From Bradyrhizobium guangxiense (GTDB lineage: Bacteria; Pseudomonadota; Alphaproteobacteria; Rhizobiales; Xanthobacteraceae): DNA of 64,000 nt. The notes under the pieces are model-generated. The model was not told the DNA's origin, did not search any database, and saw only the letters and a list, made by a program, of their open reading frames with translations. The stretch covers positions 4,432,501 through 4,496,500 of the forward strand of contig NZ_CP022219.1 of assembly GCF_004114915.1 (NCBI RefSeq), in the 5' to 3' direction. This document shows, in pieces, positions 27,212-34,891 of this stretch (within the stretch, counting starts at the first letter, position 1; every line of letters begins with the position of its first letter). Position numbers and translations under genes: made by a program.

Positions 27212-27491
27212 CGCGCGGACTGCGCGAAGCGCTTGCGGCGAAGCAATCCAGAGTCTTTCCGCAGATACATTTCTGGGCTGCTTGGCTACGCTCGCAATGA
27301 CGATGTGGAAACAGTGGTGCGCCACACCCCTCGCGCTCGTGCCCCGGACGCAGCGCCCCCGGCGATGCAAAGCATCGTCTGGTGCGGTGCGCTGCAGAGC
27401 CGGGGCCCATGCTTCAGCGAACCTTGTGGTCCGCTGGGTCCCGGCTCTGCGCAGCAACGCTCACCCGTTGCAGCGCGTCCGGGACACGCGA
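27212..27491. repeat. Composite intergenic repeat
   Basis: The left part (27212-27303) has the sequence style of a rhizobial intergenic repeat (CAATCCAGA and GCTACGCTCGCAATGACG). The right part (27336-27491) is a large nested inverted repeat: CCCCGGACGCAGCGC pairs with GCAGCGCGTCCGGG, and inside it GCAGAGCCGGGGCCCA pairs with TGGGTCCCGGCTCTGC. No gene is visible. The element ends 4 bases before the DUF1127 stop codon. Confidence 0.75.
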
Positions 27492-27494
27492 GTC

Positions 27495-27731
27495 TCACAG
27501 ATACCGCGCCAGCTCGGTCTTGACCTCGCCGTACACCGCATCCTCGATCTGGCTGCGGCTGATGCCGATGTCGCGCAGGGCGCGGTCGTCGAGCTCGTTC
27601 AGGGTCTTGACGGCGGAGCGGCGCTCGAGACGGTCGAACAGGACGTGGACAGCGTGGGCGAGCGTGCTGAAAAATCCGCTCATCGAGGATGGGCGTAAAC
27701 TCCGCCCGGCAGTTTGCGAAATCGAGGTCAT
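27495..27731 (-). CDS. DUF1127 small protein
   Basis: A 78-residue protein. The C-terminal half holds the DUF1127 signature (LNELDDRALRDIGISRSQIEDAVYG), preceded by FDRLERRSAVKT. These short Arg-rich proteins in alphaproteobacteria are linked to RNA binding and phosphate or stress responses. The start at 27731 is set by GGAGAA 5-10 bases upstream; the ATG at 27683 lacks a ribosome site. It is divergent from the MocR gene, with 186 bases between the starts, so the MocR protein may control it. Confidence 0.8.
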   Translation of the reverse strand: MTSISQTAGRSLRPSSMSGFFSTLAHAVHVLFDRLERRSAVKTLNELDDRALRDIGISRSQIEDAVYGEVKTELARYL

Positions 27732-27879
27732 TGTTCTTCTCCGGCCTGTCATTCCGCGCGGCGAAGCCAATGCCGTTGGCGCGGACGCACTCGGCGCCTG
27801 CACCTCATTTGCCGTCGGATTGCTCTCGCTTACCTCGGCTCAATCGCGGACCTTGATGGAACTTAAATGCTCCAGTACA

Positions 27880-27916
27880 TTGCTCGGAGCAAGTAAAACA
27901 TTGCTCTCGGTGCAAT
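27880..27916 (+). promoter_or_regulatory. Two operator-like palindromes before the MocR gene
   Basis: TTGCTC-G-GAGCAA (27880-27892) is a perfect palindrome. ATTGC-N7-GCAAT (27900-27916) is a second, with centres 22 bp apart, about two DNA turns. The second ends one base before the ATG and covers the ribosome-site position. This layout suits autorepression by a dimeric GntR-type protein. Confidence 0.55.
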
Positions 27917-27917
27917 A

Positions 27918-29261
27918 ATGTCCAAGTTCGAGTACGTGAAGCTTGCCGATGCCATTGCCTCGGATATCTCTAACGGCACGTTAAGGCCCGGCGACCGGCT
28001 GCCGCCGCAGCGCAATTTTGCCTATGACCGTGGCATCGCGGTCTCGACCGCGAGCAGGGTTTATACGGAGCTGCTCCGCCGTGGGCTCGTCGTCGGCGAG
28101 GTCGGCCGCGGCACCTTCATCTCCGGCGCCATCAAGCGCGAGGTCGAGACGCTGAGCGAGCCGGCCGAGGCGCGCATCAATTTCGAGGTCAATTACCCGC
28201 TGCTGCCGCAGCAATGGGCCATGATCGCAAAGAGCCTTGCGGGACTGGAGCGCGTCGATGCGCTCGAATCGGCGCTGCGCGTCTCGACCAGCACCGGCAC
28301 CAAGAGCGCGCGCAATGCTGCCGCCGCCTATCTCGCGCGCAAGGATTTCGCGCCGCAGCCCGAGCAGATCGTCTTCACGGCCAATGGCAAGCAATCGCTT
28401 GCGGCGGCGCTCGCCGCGCTCGTTCCCACCGGCGGCCGCTGCGGCGTCGAGGCGCTGACCTACCCTTACGTCAAGAGCATCGCGGCGCGGCTCGGCATCA
28501 CGCTGGTCCCGCTTCCGATGGACGAATTCGGCGCGCGTCCCGACGCGATCCAGAAGGCGCATCGCGAGGCGCATCTGTCGGCAATCTATCTCCAGCCGAT
28601 CATCCAGAACCCGCTCGGCGTCACCATGAACGCGACGCGGCGTGCCGACATCATGCGTGTCGCCGAAAAGCTCGACCTCACCATCATCGAGGATGCCGTC
28701 TACGGCTTTCTCGCCGACGATACGCCGCTCGCCGCGCTCGGACCGGATCGCTGCATCGTGCTCGACAGCCTGTCCAAGAAAGTCGCGCCGGGGCTTGCGC
28801 TCGGCATCCTCGTGGCGCCGCCGCATTTGCGCGAAAGCGTGATGAGCGCGGTGCGCACCGGCGGCTGGATCGCCTCCGGCCATGCGCTGGCGGCCGGGCA
28901 GCGGCTGATGGCCGACGGCACTGTCGCCGAGCTCACACGTCTGAAGCGCATCGACGCGGCACGGCGCCAGCAGACCACCACACGGCTGCTCGCCGGCTAC
29001 CAGCTCGCCGCCGACCCGCGCTCCTATCATCTGTGGCTGACGCTGCCGTCGCACTGGCGTTCGCAGACTTTCGTCGCCGCTGCAGCCCGGCGCGGCATCG
29101 CGCTGACGCCGTCCTCCACCTTCGCGATCGCGCACGGCCATGCACCGAACGCGGTGCGCCTCGCCCTCGCCCCGCCTACCTTCGAGCAGCTCGATTCCGG
29201 CCTGCGCACGCTGGTGTCGCTGCTCGGCACCAAGGAAGAGGATTTCGACTCGACGGAGTAG
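27918..29261 (+). CDS. MocR-family transcriptional regulator
   Basis: A 447-residue fusion of a GntR-type winged helix (1-70, with DGT-like NGTLRPGDRLPPQRNFA and STASRVYTELLRRG) and an aminotransferase class I fold (about 90-440). PLP landmarks are Asn231 in IIQNPLG, Asp259 and Tyr262 in IIEDAVYGFL, and Lys287 in LDSLSKKVAPGLALG. All appear intact, so cofactor binding is likely. The target is unknown. No PLP-synthesis, GABA or taurine genes are adjacent. The palindromes directly upstream and the divergent DUF1127 gene are the likeliest targets. There is no conventional ribosome site, so the message may be leaderless. Confidence 0.85.
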   Translation: MSKFEYVKLADAIASDISNGTLRPGDRLPPQRNFAYDRGIAVSTASRVYTELLRRGLVVGEVGRGTFISGAIKREVETLSEPAEARINFEVNYPLLPQQWAMIAKSLAGLERVDALESALRVSTSTGTKSARNAAAAYLARKDFAPQPEQIVFTANGKQSLAAALAALVPTGGRCGVEALTYPYVKSIAARLGITLVPLPMDEFGARPDAIQKAHREAHLSAIYLQPIIQNPLGVTMNATRRADIMRVAEKLDLTIIEDAVYGFLADDTPLAALGPDRCIVLDSLSKKVAPGLALGILVAPPHLRESVMSAVRTGGWIASGHALAAGQRLMADGTVAELTRLKRIDAARRQQTTTRLLAGYQLAADPRSYHLWLTLPSHWRSQTFVAAAARRGIALTPSSTFAIAHGHAPNAVRLALAPPTFEQLDSGLRTLVSLLGTKEEDFDSTE

Positions 29262-29264
29262 CCC

Positions 29265-29855
29265 TCAGGCCTCAGGCCAGTCCGCGATGAAGCCTTTCGC
29301 CTTGTACGGCTCGATCTTGTCCCATTCATGCAGCATGCGGCGGCTAAATTCGGCATCGGTGTGCCACAGCGCGCGCGGCGTCGCGAAGCCGTCGACGGTG
29401 AGCAGCATCTTGTCGACCTCCGGCCAATGCCGGTGCAGCGTCATGGGATAGCGCCGCGCGGTCCAGGTGTTGCCGAGACAGATCACGCTGCGAATGTTGG
29501 CAAGGCCGAGTGCCGCATCGATGATCGGCAGCGAGAAGATCACGTTCTCACCGGTGTTCATGGCGCGATGCTCTTCGAGGACAAGTTCCGCTGGAATGCC
29601 CGCTGCGATCATCGCCGCCTTGATGACAGTGCACTCGGATTGCTCCGAGCCCGGCGTCACGCCGCCACTGACAATCGACCACCGGAAATAGCCCTCGCGC
29701 CACAGCCGCGCGGCAGTGTCGGCCCGCAGTGCAACGTCCTCGCGCGTGCCGAACATGAACAGCAAATCGGCCGGCGCGAGCGGCGTGTCGATCAGATGCG
29801 TGCGGTTGATCTCGGCGATCTCGTCAGCGGTGGGCCGACGTCTGCTGCGATCCAT
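29265..29855 (-). CDS. YdcF-like protein (DUF218)
   Basis: A 196-residue protein with DUF218 features: LLFMFGTREDVALRADTAARLW, SGGVTPGSEQSECTVIKAAMIAAGIP, then an acidic segment EEHRAMNTGENVIFS and ICLGNTWTARRYPMTLHRHW. In family members these build a Rossmann-like site that may bind S-adenosylmethionine; function is unproven. The start at 29855 gives a normal N-terminus (MDRSRRRPTADEIAEINR); the longer frame to 29951 runs into repeat-rich DNA. It converges on the MocR gene with only 3 bases between the stops. Confidence 0.75.
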   Translation of the reverse strand: MDRSRRRPTADEIAEINRTHLIDTPLAPADLLFMFGTREDVALRADTAARLWREGYFRWSIVSGGVTPGSEQSECTVIKAAMIAAGIPAELVLEEHRAMNTGENVIFSLPIIDAALGLANIRSVICLGNTWTARRYPMTLHRHWPEVDKMLLTVDGFATPRALWHTDAEFSRRMLHEWDKIEPYKAKGFIADWPEA

Positions 29856-29952
29856 GACTGGGATCCATGACTGGCATGGCCGCAAGATGCGGCCCCGGCG
29901 CCGGTGCGCGAAGTCACGTTTGATTGCGGCCGATTGCAGCCGGGGCAGCAAG

Positions 29953-30013
29953 GCCGTCAGGGTAACAGCGCCGTCAGGGTAACAGAGCCATCAGGAGCCA
30001 TCAGGGTAACAGA
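29953..30013. repeat. 17-bp tandem repeat
   Basis: Units of the form GCCRTCAGGGTAACAGM start at 29953, 29970, 29987 (truncated to 10 bp) and 29997, giving about 3.6 copies. Read on the minus strand each full unit contains CTGTTACCCTGA. The last unit supplies the final codons and stop of the gene at 30001-30615. Confidence 0.85.
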
Positions 30014-30615
30014 GCCCTGGGCACGCGGTCGAAGCTGTAACTGTGCGGCCGGTTGCGCCGCACGAAGCCGCCGACCTGCCAGGCGAACAGCGCGGCGAAG
30101 CCGAGGATGAACAGCCCGCCGGCGAACTCGCCGATCACGAGCGCGCGGATCAACAGACCCGCCATCGCGACCGTCAGCGCCGCAAGCAATGCCAGCGTAG
30201 CCCCATAAACGGTGCGGCTGAGGCCGGTGGTCAGCACCGCGCGGCTGCCGGCCTTCGCCATCCGCGCATGCAATTCGACGATGAAGGACCGAAAGCCATT
30301 GTCCTGCGGCGCCATCAGCGCCGCGGTCTGCCAGCTCGTCGACAGGATCGCGATGCGGCGGCCACTGCTGTGACTGACATCGGCGCGAAAGCGGTGCTGC
30401 TGCATCGACACCGGGCGGAACGACAGCCGGATCGCGCTGATCTCGTCATAAGGCCACAGGCCGGACCGGCCGCCGACCTGCCAGGACAGCCCCTCCTCCG
30501 TCAGTTCGAAGCGATGCGCCGCGCCGATCAGCGACGCCTTGTAGGCATAGCTCGTGACTGACGCGGCCGCGGCTTCCGAACCCTGCATCCCGACAATCGA
30601 TCCCGTCCGCGCCAT
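30001..30615 (-). CDS. Conserved membrane protein of unknown function
   Basis: A 204-residue protein. Residues 20-130 form a soluble beta-rich domain (RFELTEEGLSWQVGGRSGLWPYDEISAIRLSF), similar in style to PH-like domains fused to membrane anchors. Two membrane segments follow: about 135-155 (TVYGATLALLAALTVAMAGLLI) and 160-180 (FAGGLFILGFAALFAWQVGG). AGGAGG abuts the ATG with no spacer, an unusual arrangement that leaves the exact start in doubt. The 3' end lies in a 17-bp tandem repeat that provides the stop codon. I cannot name a function. Confidence 0.65.
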   Translation of the reverse strand: MARTGSIVGMQGSEAAAASVTSYAYKASLIGAAHRFELTEEGLSWQVGGRSGLWPYDEISAIRLSFRPVSMQQHRFRADVSHSSGRRIAILSTSWQTAALMAPQDNGFRSFIVELHARMAKAGSRAVLTTGLSRTVYGATLALLAALTVAMAGLLIRALVIGEFAGGLFILGFAALFAWQVGGFVRRNRPHSYSFDRVPRALLP

Positions 30616-30666
30616 CCTCCTGCGATCCGCTTGCGCGATCGCCCTCGCCCATCCTACAAGCGAGGC

Positions 30667-31101
30667 ATGGTTGAGACGACCTTTTTTCCGCGCCGCCTGA
30701 TTCTCGGCGCCGCCATGATCTCAGGCGTGCTGCTGGCGCTCGCGGTGCACATGCTGGGCGCGCGCTACGGGCTCAACCTCGGCGGGCTCTGGCGCTCCGA
30801 CACGCATGAGTTCATCCCCGCGGGCGCGGCGATCGCCTGGTGGCTGATTGCCACGGTCGGCTTTTCGGGCGGCTATTTCACCGCGACGCTGATGCAGAGC
30901 GCGGTGTCCGGCCAGATCCCGCAGCGGATGCGTCAGTTCCTGATCGCGGTCGGCGTGCTCCTGCTGGCGGGCGCGGGCCAAGTGGCCTCGGCACCGAGCC
31001 CGATCCCGACCGTCTCGGGCGTGCTGGCCGGGCTCGCCGCGCTGTGCCTCGGCGCCGTCATGGCGTTTTGCGGCGCCCATTTCGCGCTACGCCGCGGCTG
31101 A
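30667..31101 (+). CDS. Small integral membrane protein, unknown function
   Basis: A 144-residue hydrophobic protein with about four membrane segments (LILGAAMISGVLLALAVHML; AAIAWWLIATVGFSGGYFTA; FLIAVGVLLLAGAGQVA; VLAGLAALCLGAVMAFCGA). The ATG at 30667 follows AGCGAGG. It is divergent from the PH-like membrane protein and ends 6 bases before the stop of the convergent cyclic-di-GMP gene. No family recognised. Confidence 0.65.
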   Translation: MVETTFFPRRLILGAAMISGVLLALAVHMLGARYGLNLGGLWRSDTHEFIPAGAAIAWWLIATVGFSGGYFTATLMQSAVSGQIPQRMRQFLIAVGVLLLAGAGQVASAPSPIPTVSGVLAGLAALCLGAVMAFCGAHFALRRG

Positions 31102-31107
31102 CCCCGC

Positions 31108-33507
31108 TTAAGCCGACGCGCGCAGCCGCGGGCGGTCCAGCATCATCGTCACGTCGGAGGCGGGCCGCGGCCTGCTGAACAGATAGCCCTGCGCCTGGTT
31201 GCAGCCCTCGCGCCTGAGCAGCTCGAGCTGCGCGTCGTTCTCGACGCCTTCCGCCGTGGTGACGATGCCGAGGCTGCGGCCGAGGCCGGTCACGGCGCGG
31301 ATGATCGCCATGGAGTCCTCGCGCGTCGCCAGCTCCGACACGAACGAGCGGTCGATCTTGATCTTGTCGAACGGGAAGCTGCGCAGATAGCTCAGCGACG
31401 AATAGCCGGTGCCGAAATCGTCGAGCGAGATCCGCAATCCCATGCCGCGCAGGTCGTGCAGGGTGGTCAGCGTCGCCTCGCTGTTCTGGAGCAGCACCGA
31501 TTCGGTGATCTCGAGCTCGAGGCGATGCGCATCGAGTCCAGAAGCGGCCAACGCCTCGGTCACGGACGCGATCAGGTTCGGATTCTTGAACTGCACCGGC
31601 GACAGATTGACGGCGAGGTCGACATCGTCCGGCCAGGTGGCCGCGTCGACGCAGGCGGAGCGCAGCACGAACTCGCCGAGCTGGACGATCAGTCCGGTCT
31701 CCTCGGCCAGCGGGATGAAGTCGACGGGAGCGATGAGGCCGCGCTGCGGATGGTTCCAGCGCAGCAGCGCTTCGAAGGCGACGACGCGGCCGCTGACGAC
31801 GTCGCGGATCGGCTGGTAATAGGGCTCGAACTCGCCGCGTTGCAGCGCCGCGCGCAGATCCATTTCCAGAAGGCGCCGTGCCTGCGCGCGGGCATCCATG
31901 CCGGCCTCGAAGAAGCGATAGGTGCCGCGGCCGTCCGCCTTGGCGCGATAGAGCGCGAGGTCGGCGTTTTTCAGCAATTCGTCCGGGTCGCTGCCATCCT
32001 GCGGCGACAGCGAGATGCCGATCGAGACGCCGATCACGATCTGATGATCGTCGATGTCGTAGGGCGCCGAGATCACCTCGACGAGACGGCGGGCGAGCGA
32101 TCTCGCAGCCGCTTCCTCGGAGCGTCCGATCTGGACCACGGCGAACTCGTCGCCGCCGAGCCGCGCCACGGTGTCGCTTTCGCCGACGGCGGCCGCCAGC
32201 CTGCGGCCGACCTCCTTCAGCAGCGCATCGCCGATGGGATGGCCGAGCGAGTCGTTGATGTCCTTGAAATGATCGAGATCGAGACAGAGTACGGCGAGCT
32301 GATCGCCCGACCTGGTCCGGCGCAGTCCCTGCTCGAGCTGCTCGTGGAACAGCACGCGGTTCGGCAGGCTGGTCAGCGCGTCGTGGCGCGCCATGTGCGA
32401 GATCTTGGCCTGCGCCTCCAGCCATTCGGTGATGTCCTCGAAGGTCGCAACCCAGCCGCCACCCTGCATCGGCTGGTTGACAACCCGGATGGAGCGGCCG
32501 AACCGGTTGACGACGTCGGTCGTGGTGCGGCCCTCGCGCGCGTCGGCGACGAGGCGGGGGAAGAATTCATCCGCGTCGCCCTGCCAATGCCCCTTGGCCT
32601 GCTCCTCCCGTAATACGTCGACCAATAGGCGGCCGATGAGTGCGATGTCGGTGCGGCGAAGCATCGCCGCGTAGCGCTCGTTGAACAGGATGATCTTGCC
32701 GTCGGCGTCGAACATGCACAGCCCCTGCGACATGTTCTCGAGCGCCGTGTCCAACACCATTTGCTGGGCCCCCAATTGGCCCCTGGCACGGCGGTCGAGC
32801 AGCGCAGCCACGAGCGCGATCGCGATGATCGCAACCGCAGCGCTGGCGGTGAGGAAGGACAGCGAGGCCGGCGGGATCGATAGGCCGCTGATCGCCAGCG
32901 TCGGATCCGGCGTCAGCAACACGGCGCCCATGGCCGTGAAATGATGCGCGACGATGGCGACCGTCAGCAGGGCCGTCGCCGTCAGCGCATGGAAGAGGTC
33001 GTCGCGTCGCGCCGCCACGAACAGGGCAAGTGCCGCAAAGACGATTCCGGACAGGACCGAGACGGCGACCGTGCCGCCGATCCAGTCCACTCGCGCCGGT
33101 ATCTCCAGCGCCGCCATGCCGGTGTAATGCATCGCGGCGACACCGGCGCCGACGATGGCCCCGCCAAGGACGATCCACACCGCACGCACGGACGACACGG
33201 CGATGCTCAGCCCCACGAAGGTCACGGAGATGGCAAAGATCAGCGACAGGATCGTCACCGGGATGTTGTAGGCGCCCGCACCTCCCGGCCCGTAGGCCAG
33301 CATCGCGATGAAATGCGTCGCCCAGATGCCGCATCCGCTGACGGCGGCATCGAGGCCGATCCAGGCAAGACGCCCGAGGCCCTGCACCGCGCGCGCCCGG
33401 TGGAACAGGCTGATCGCCGCCGCGCTGGCGAGCAGACACACCGCGCCGCCAAGCGCGACCAGCCGCAAATCGTGCTCTTCGGTGAGACAGTAGAGAACTT
33501 GATACAT
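31108..33507 (-). CDS. MHYT-PAS-GGDEF-EAL cyclic-di-GMP protein
   Basis: A 799-residue membrane signalling protein. Residues 12-235 form an MHYT sensor with seven membrane segments and the three motif copies HFIAM (65-69), MHYTGM (126-131) and HHFTAM (188-193), thought to bind metal and sense gas. A PAS domain follows (245-365). The diguanylate cyclase domain has an intact GGDEF at 451-455 but no RxxD inhibitory site before it. The phosphodiesterase domain keeps EALLRW (579-584), EITES, DDFGTGYSSL and TTAEGVE. Both activities therefore look possible, without product inhibition of the cyclase. Convergent with the small membrane protein gene and transcribed alone; it may influence motility. Confidence 0.92.
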   Translation of the reverse strand: MYQVLYCLTEEHDLRLVALGGAVCLLASAAAISLFHRARAVQGLGRLAWIGLDAAVSGCGIWATHFIAMLAYGPGGAGAYNIPVTILSLIFAISVTFVGLSIAVSSVRAVWIVLGGAIVGAGVAAMHYTGMAALEIPARVDWIGGTVAVSVLSGIVFAALALFVAARRDDLFHALTATALLTVAIVAHHFTAMGAVLLTPDPTLAISGLSIPPASLSFLTASAAVAIIAIALVAALLDRRARGQLGAQQMVLDTALENMSQGLCMFDADGKIILFNERYAAMLRRTDIALIGRLLVDVLREEQAKGHWQGDADEFFPRLVADAREGRTTTDVVNRFGRSIRVVNQPMQGGGWVATFEDITEWLEAQAKISHMARHDALTSLPNRVLFHEQLEQGLRRTRSGDQLAVLCLDLDHFKDINDSLGHPIGDALLKEVGRRLAAAVGESDTVARLGGDEFAVVQIGRSEEAAARSLARRLVEVISAPYDIDDHQIVIGVSIGISLSPQDGSDPDELLKNADLALYRAKADGRGTYRFFEAGMDARAQARRLLEMDLRAALQRGEFEPYYQPIRDVVSGRVVAFEALLRWNHPQRGLIAPVDFIPLAEETGLIVQLGEFVLRSACVDAATWPDDVDLAVNLSPVQFKNPNLIASVTEALAASGLDAHRLELEITESVLLQNSEATLTTLHDLRGMGLRISLDDFGTGYSSLSYLRSFPFDKIKIDRSFVSELATREDSMAIIRAVTGLGRSLGIVTTAEGVENDAQLELLRREGCNQAQGYLFSRPRPASDVTMMLDRPRLRASA

Positions 33508-33619
33508 CGTGGGCCCCTATGGACCCGCACTTGAACCGACAGAGGTGGACGATCGGTAACCGGCTACAATGCCGGTCCGCAAATGGTAAATGGCGAATAT
33601 GTGGGTTCTCTCATATTGT

Positions 33620-33792
33620 TCACTTTCGCGCCGGTGCACCGCGGCCGATCACCGCCGCAGCCAGCAACAACACCGCCGCTGAAATGACCAACGACAAATG
33701 CAGGCGTTCCATGACGCGCCTGCCCCGCGCTCAGCGATCCAAATAATGCGACGCCGAGAATGCTGCCACTCTGCCGCGTCGCGTTGAGCACA
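33620..33792 (-). pseudogene. Remnant of an MFS multidrug transporter C-terminus
   Basis: In one minus-strand frame the DNA encodes VLNATRQSGSILGVALFGSL, a stretch typical of helix 14 of DHA2-type exporters. A frame change follows, and the next frame encodes MERLHLSLVISAAVLLLAAA to a stop at 33620-33622, which is the expected final helix. The rest of the gene is missing: an intergenic repeat (33793-33892) abuts the break. This is a frameshifted, truncated gene. Confidence 0.65.
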
Positions 33793-33892
33793 CGATGCCG
33801 TCGCCCGGCTTGACCGGGGGACTCCGCGGCGGGGGTTGTGAAATCCAATCGGTGCCGCGGTGTATTGGATGCCCCTTCGCGGGCCTGACACC
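33793..33892. repeat. Degenerate intergenic repeat (copy 1)
   Basis: It shares its layout with the better-kept copy at 38096-38203: a GTCGCCCG hairpin at one end, a GCCGCGG..TATTGGAT middle and a CCCCTTCGCGGG hairpin with CTGACA at the other. The remaining 33508-33619 and 33893-33957 show no gene. Confidence 0.65.
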
Positions 33893-33957
33893 GGATGGCG
33901 ACCGCAACAGAAGCGCCGCGCCGATGATCGCGCGGCGCTTCGATCACGACACCTTCA

Positions 33958-34464
33958 TCAGCTCGCCGCGCGCAGGTTCACCTTGCTCTCGGCGAGCGTC
34001 GTCAGCTTCTTGTCGGTCGCCTTTTCCTCCTCGAGCGTCTTGGCCAGCACGCTGGCGCAATCATTCCGGCCGAGCTGCTTGGCCCAGGCGATCAGGCTGC
34101 CGTAACGGACGATCTCGTAATGTTCGGCGGCCTGCGCCGCGTTGATCAGCGCAGCATCGAGCACCGCCTTGTCGGCGACTTCGCCGGCGGTTTCGTCGGC
34201 TTCCTCGATGATGCCGTCGATCGCCGGGCAGTCGACCGCCTTCACGGCGACGTCATGCATCTTGAACACTTCCTCGAGCCGCGCGACGTGCTGCTTGGTT
34301 TCCTCAAGGTGCGTCAAAAAGCCCTGTTTCAGCTGCGGATCGGTGGCCTTGCTTGCCATTTTCGGCAGCGCCTTGGTCAGCTGCTGCTCGGCGTAATAGA
34401 TGTCTTGAAGCTGGTGCACGAACAGGTCGTTCATGGTCTTGATGTCTTTTGTGAACAGTCCCAT
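33958..34464 (-). CDS. Ferritin-like DUF892 protein (YciE family)
   Basis: A 168-residue all-helical protein from the ATG at 34464, with GAGGACGGA upstream; longer frames are unsupported. It starts with MNDLFVHQLQDIYYAEQQLTKALPKM. Further metal-ligand-type residues are in HLEETKQHVARLEEVF and QAAEHYEIVRYGSLIAWAK, matching the YciE ferritin-like fold. The family is induced by stress in many bacteria; its activity is unknown. An EcfG-type promoter (34557-34581) lies upstream, which supports membership of the general stress regulon. Confidence 0.88.
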   Translation of the reverse strand: MGLFTKDIKTMNDLFVHQLQDIYYAEQQLTKALPKMASKATDPQLKQGFLTHLEETKQHVARLEEVFKMHDVAVKAVDCPAIDGIIEEADETAGEVADKAVLDAALINAAQAAEHYEIVRYGSLIAWAKQLGRNDCASVLAKTLEEEKATDKKLTTLAESKVNLRAAS

Positions 34465-34556
34465 CGTTCCGTCCTCTTCCGGTTTCTGGAACATGAAGGC
34501 GGCGGCTCTCGCGAAAAGCCGCTCATTCCGCCATGTTCGGTTGCTGATGGGGCCAC

Positions 34557-34581
34557 AACGAGTGCGCGGCATCGACGTTCC
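34557..34581 (-). promoter_or_regulatory. EcfG (general stress) promoter of the DUF892 gene
   Basis: On the minus strand this reads GGAAC-N16-CGTT, an exact match to the alphaproteobacterial EcfG consensus. It gives a leader of roughly 85 bases. I found no equally good match elsewhere in the window outside coding regions. From here to 34891 no gene is visible. Confidence 0.65.
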
Positions 34582-34891
34582 AAAAAGACCGCATCGCTTG
34601 CGCTGGAACAATGCGGACCGCGCCGGGATCTGCAATCATGCCAACATAAGAAATGCGCGTGCCGGGCCGGTTTCACGACTCATATGCTTAACGCGCCTCC
34701 GATGTGAACCGCATGTGACAGAAGTGGCCGGTCCGACGCAGAACCTATTGTTGTCAAGGGCTGCAAAAGCCGCTGTTTTTGCCTTAAATGAGCTGGATCA
34801 TGCCTAGCGATCGATGCCTGCCTTTGGCCATGATCGTACCCGACCGGCCAATGCCTGGCCCGGTCGGTCTTGCCCCCCGCTGGGAGGATGA

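Noticed and set aside
33564..33947. 127-residue minus-strand frame as an intact gene
   Set aside because: Only a short part resembles a transporter helix, in a shifted frame relative to the following helix. The start lies in repeat DNA, so it is better explained as a pseudogene plus repeat.
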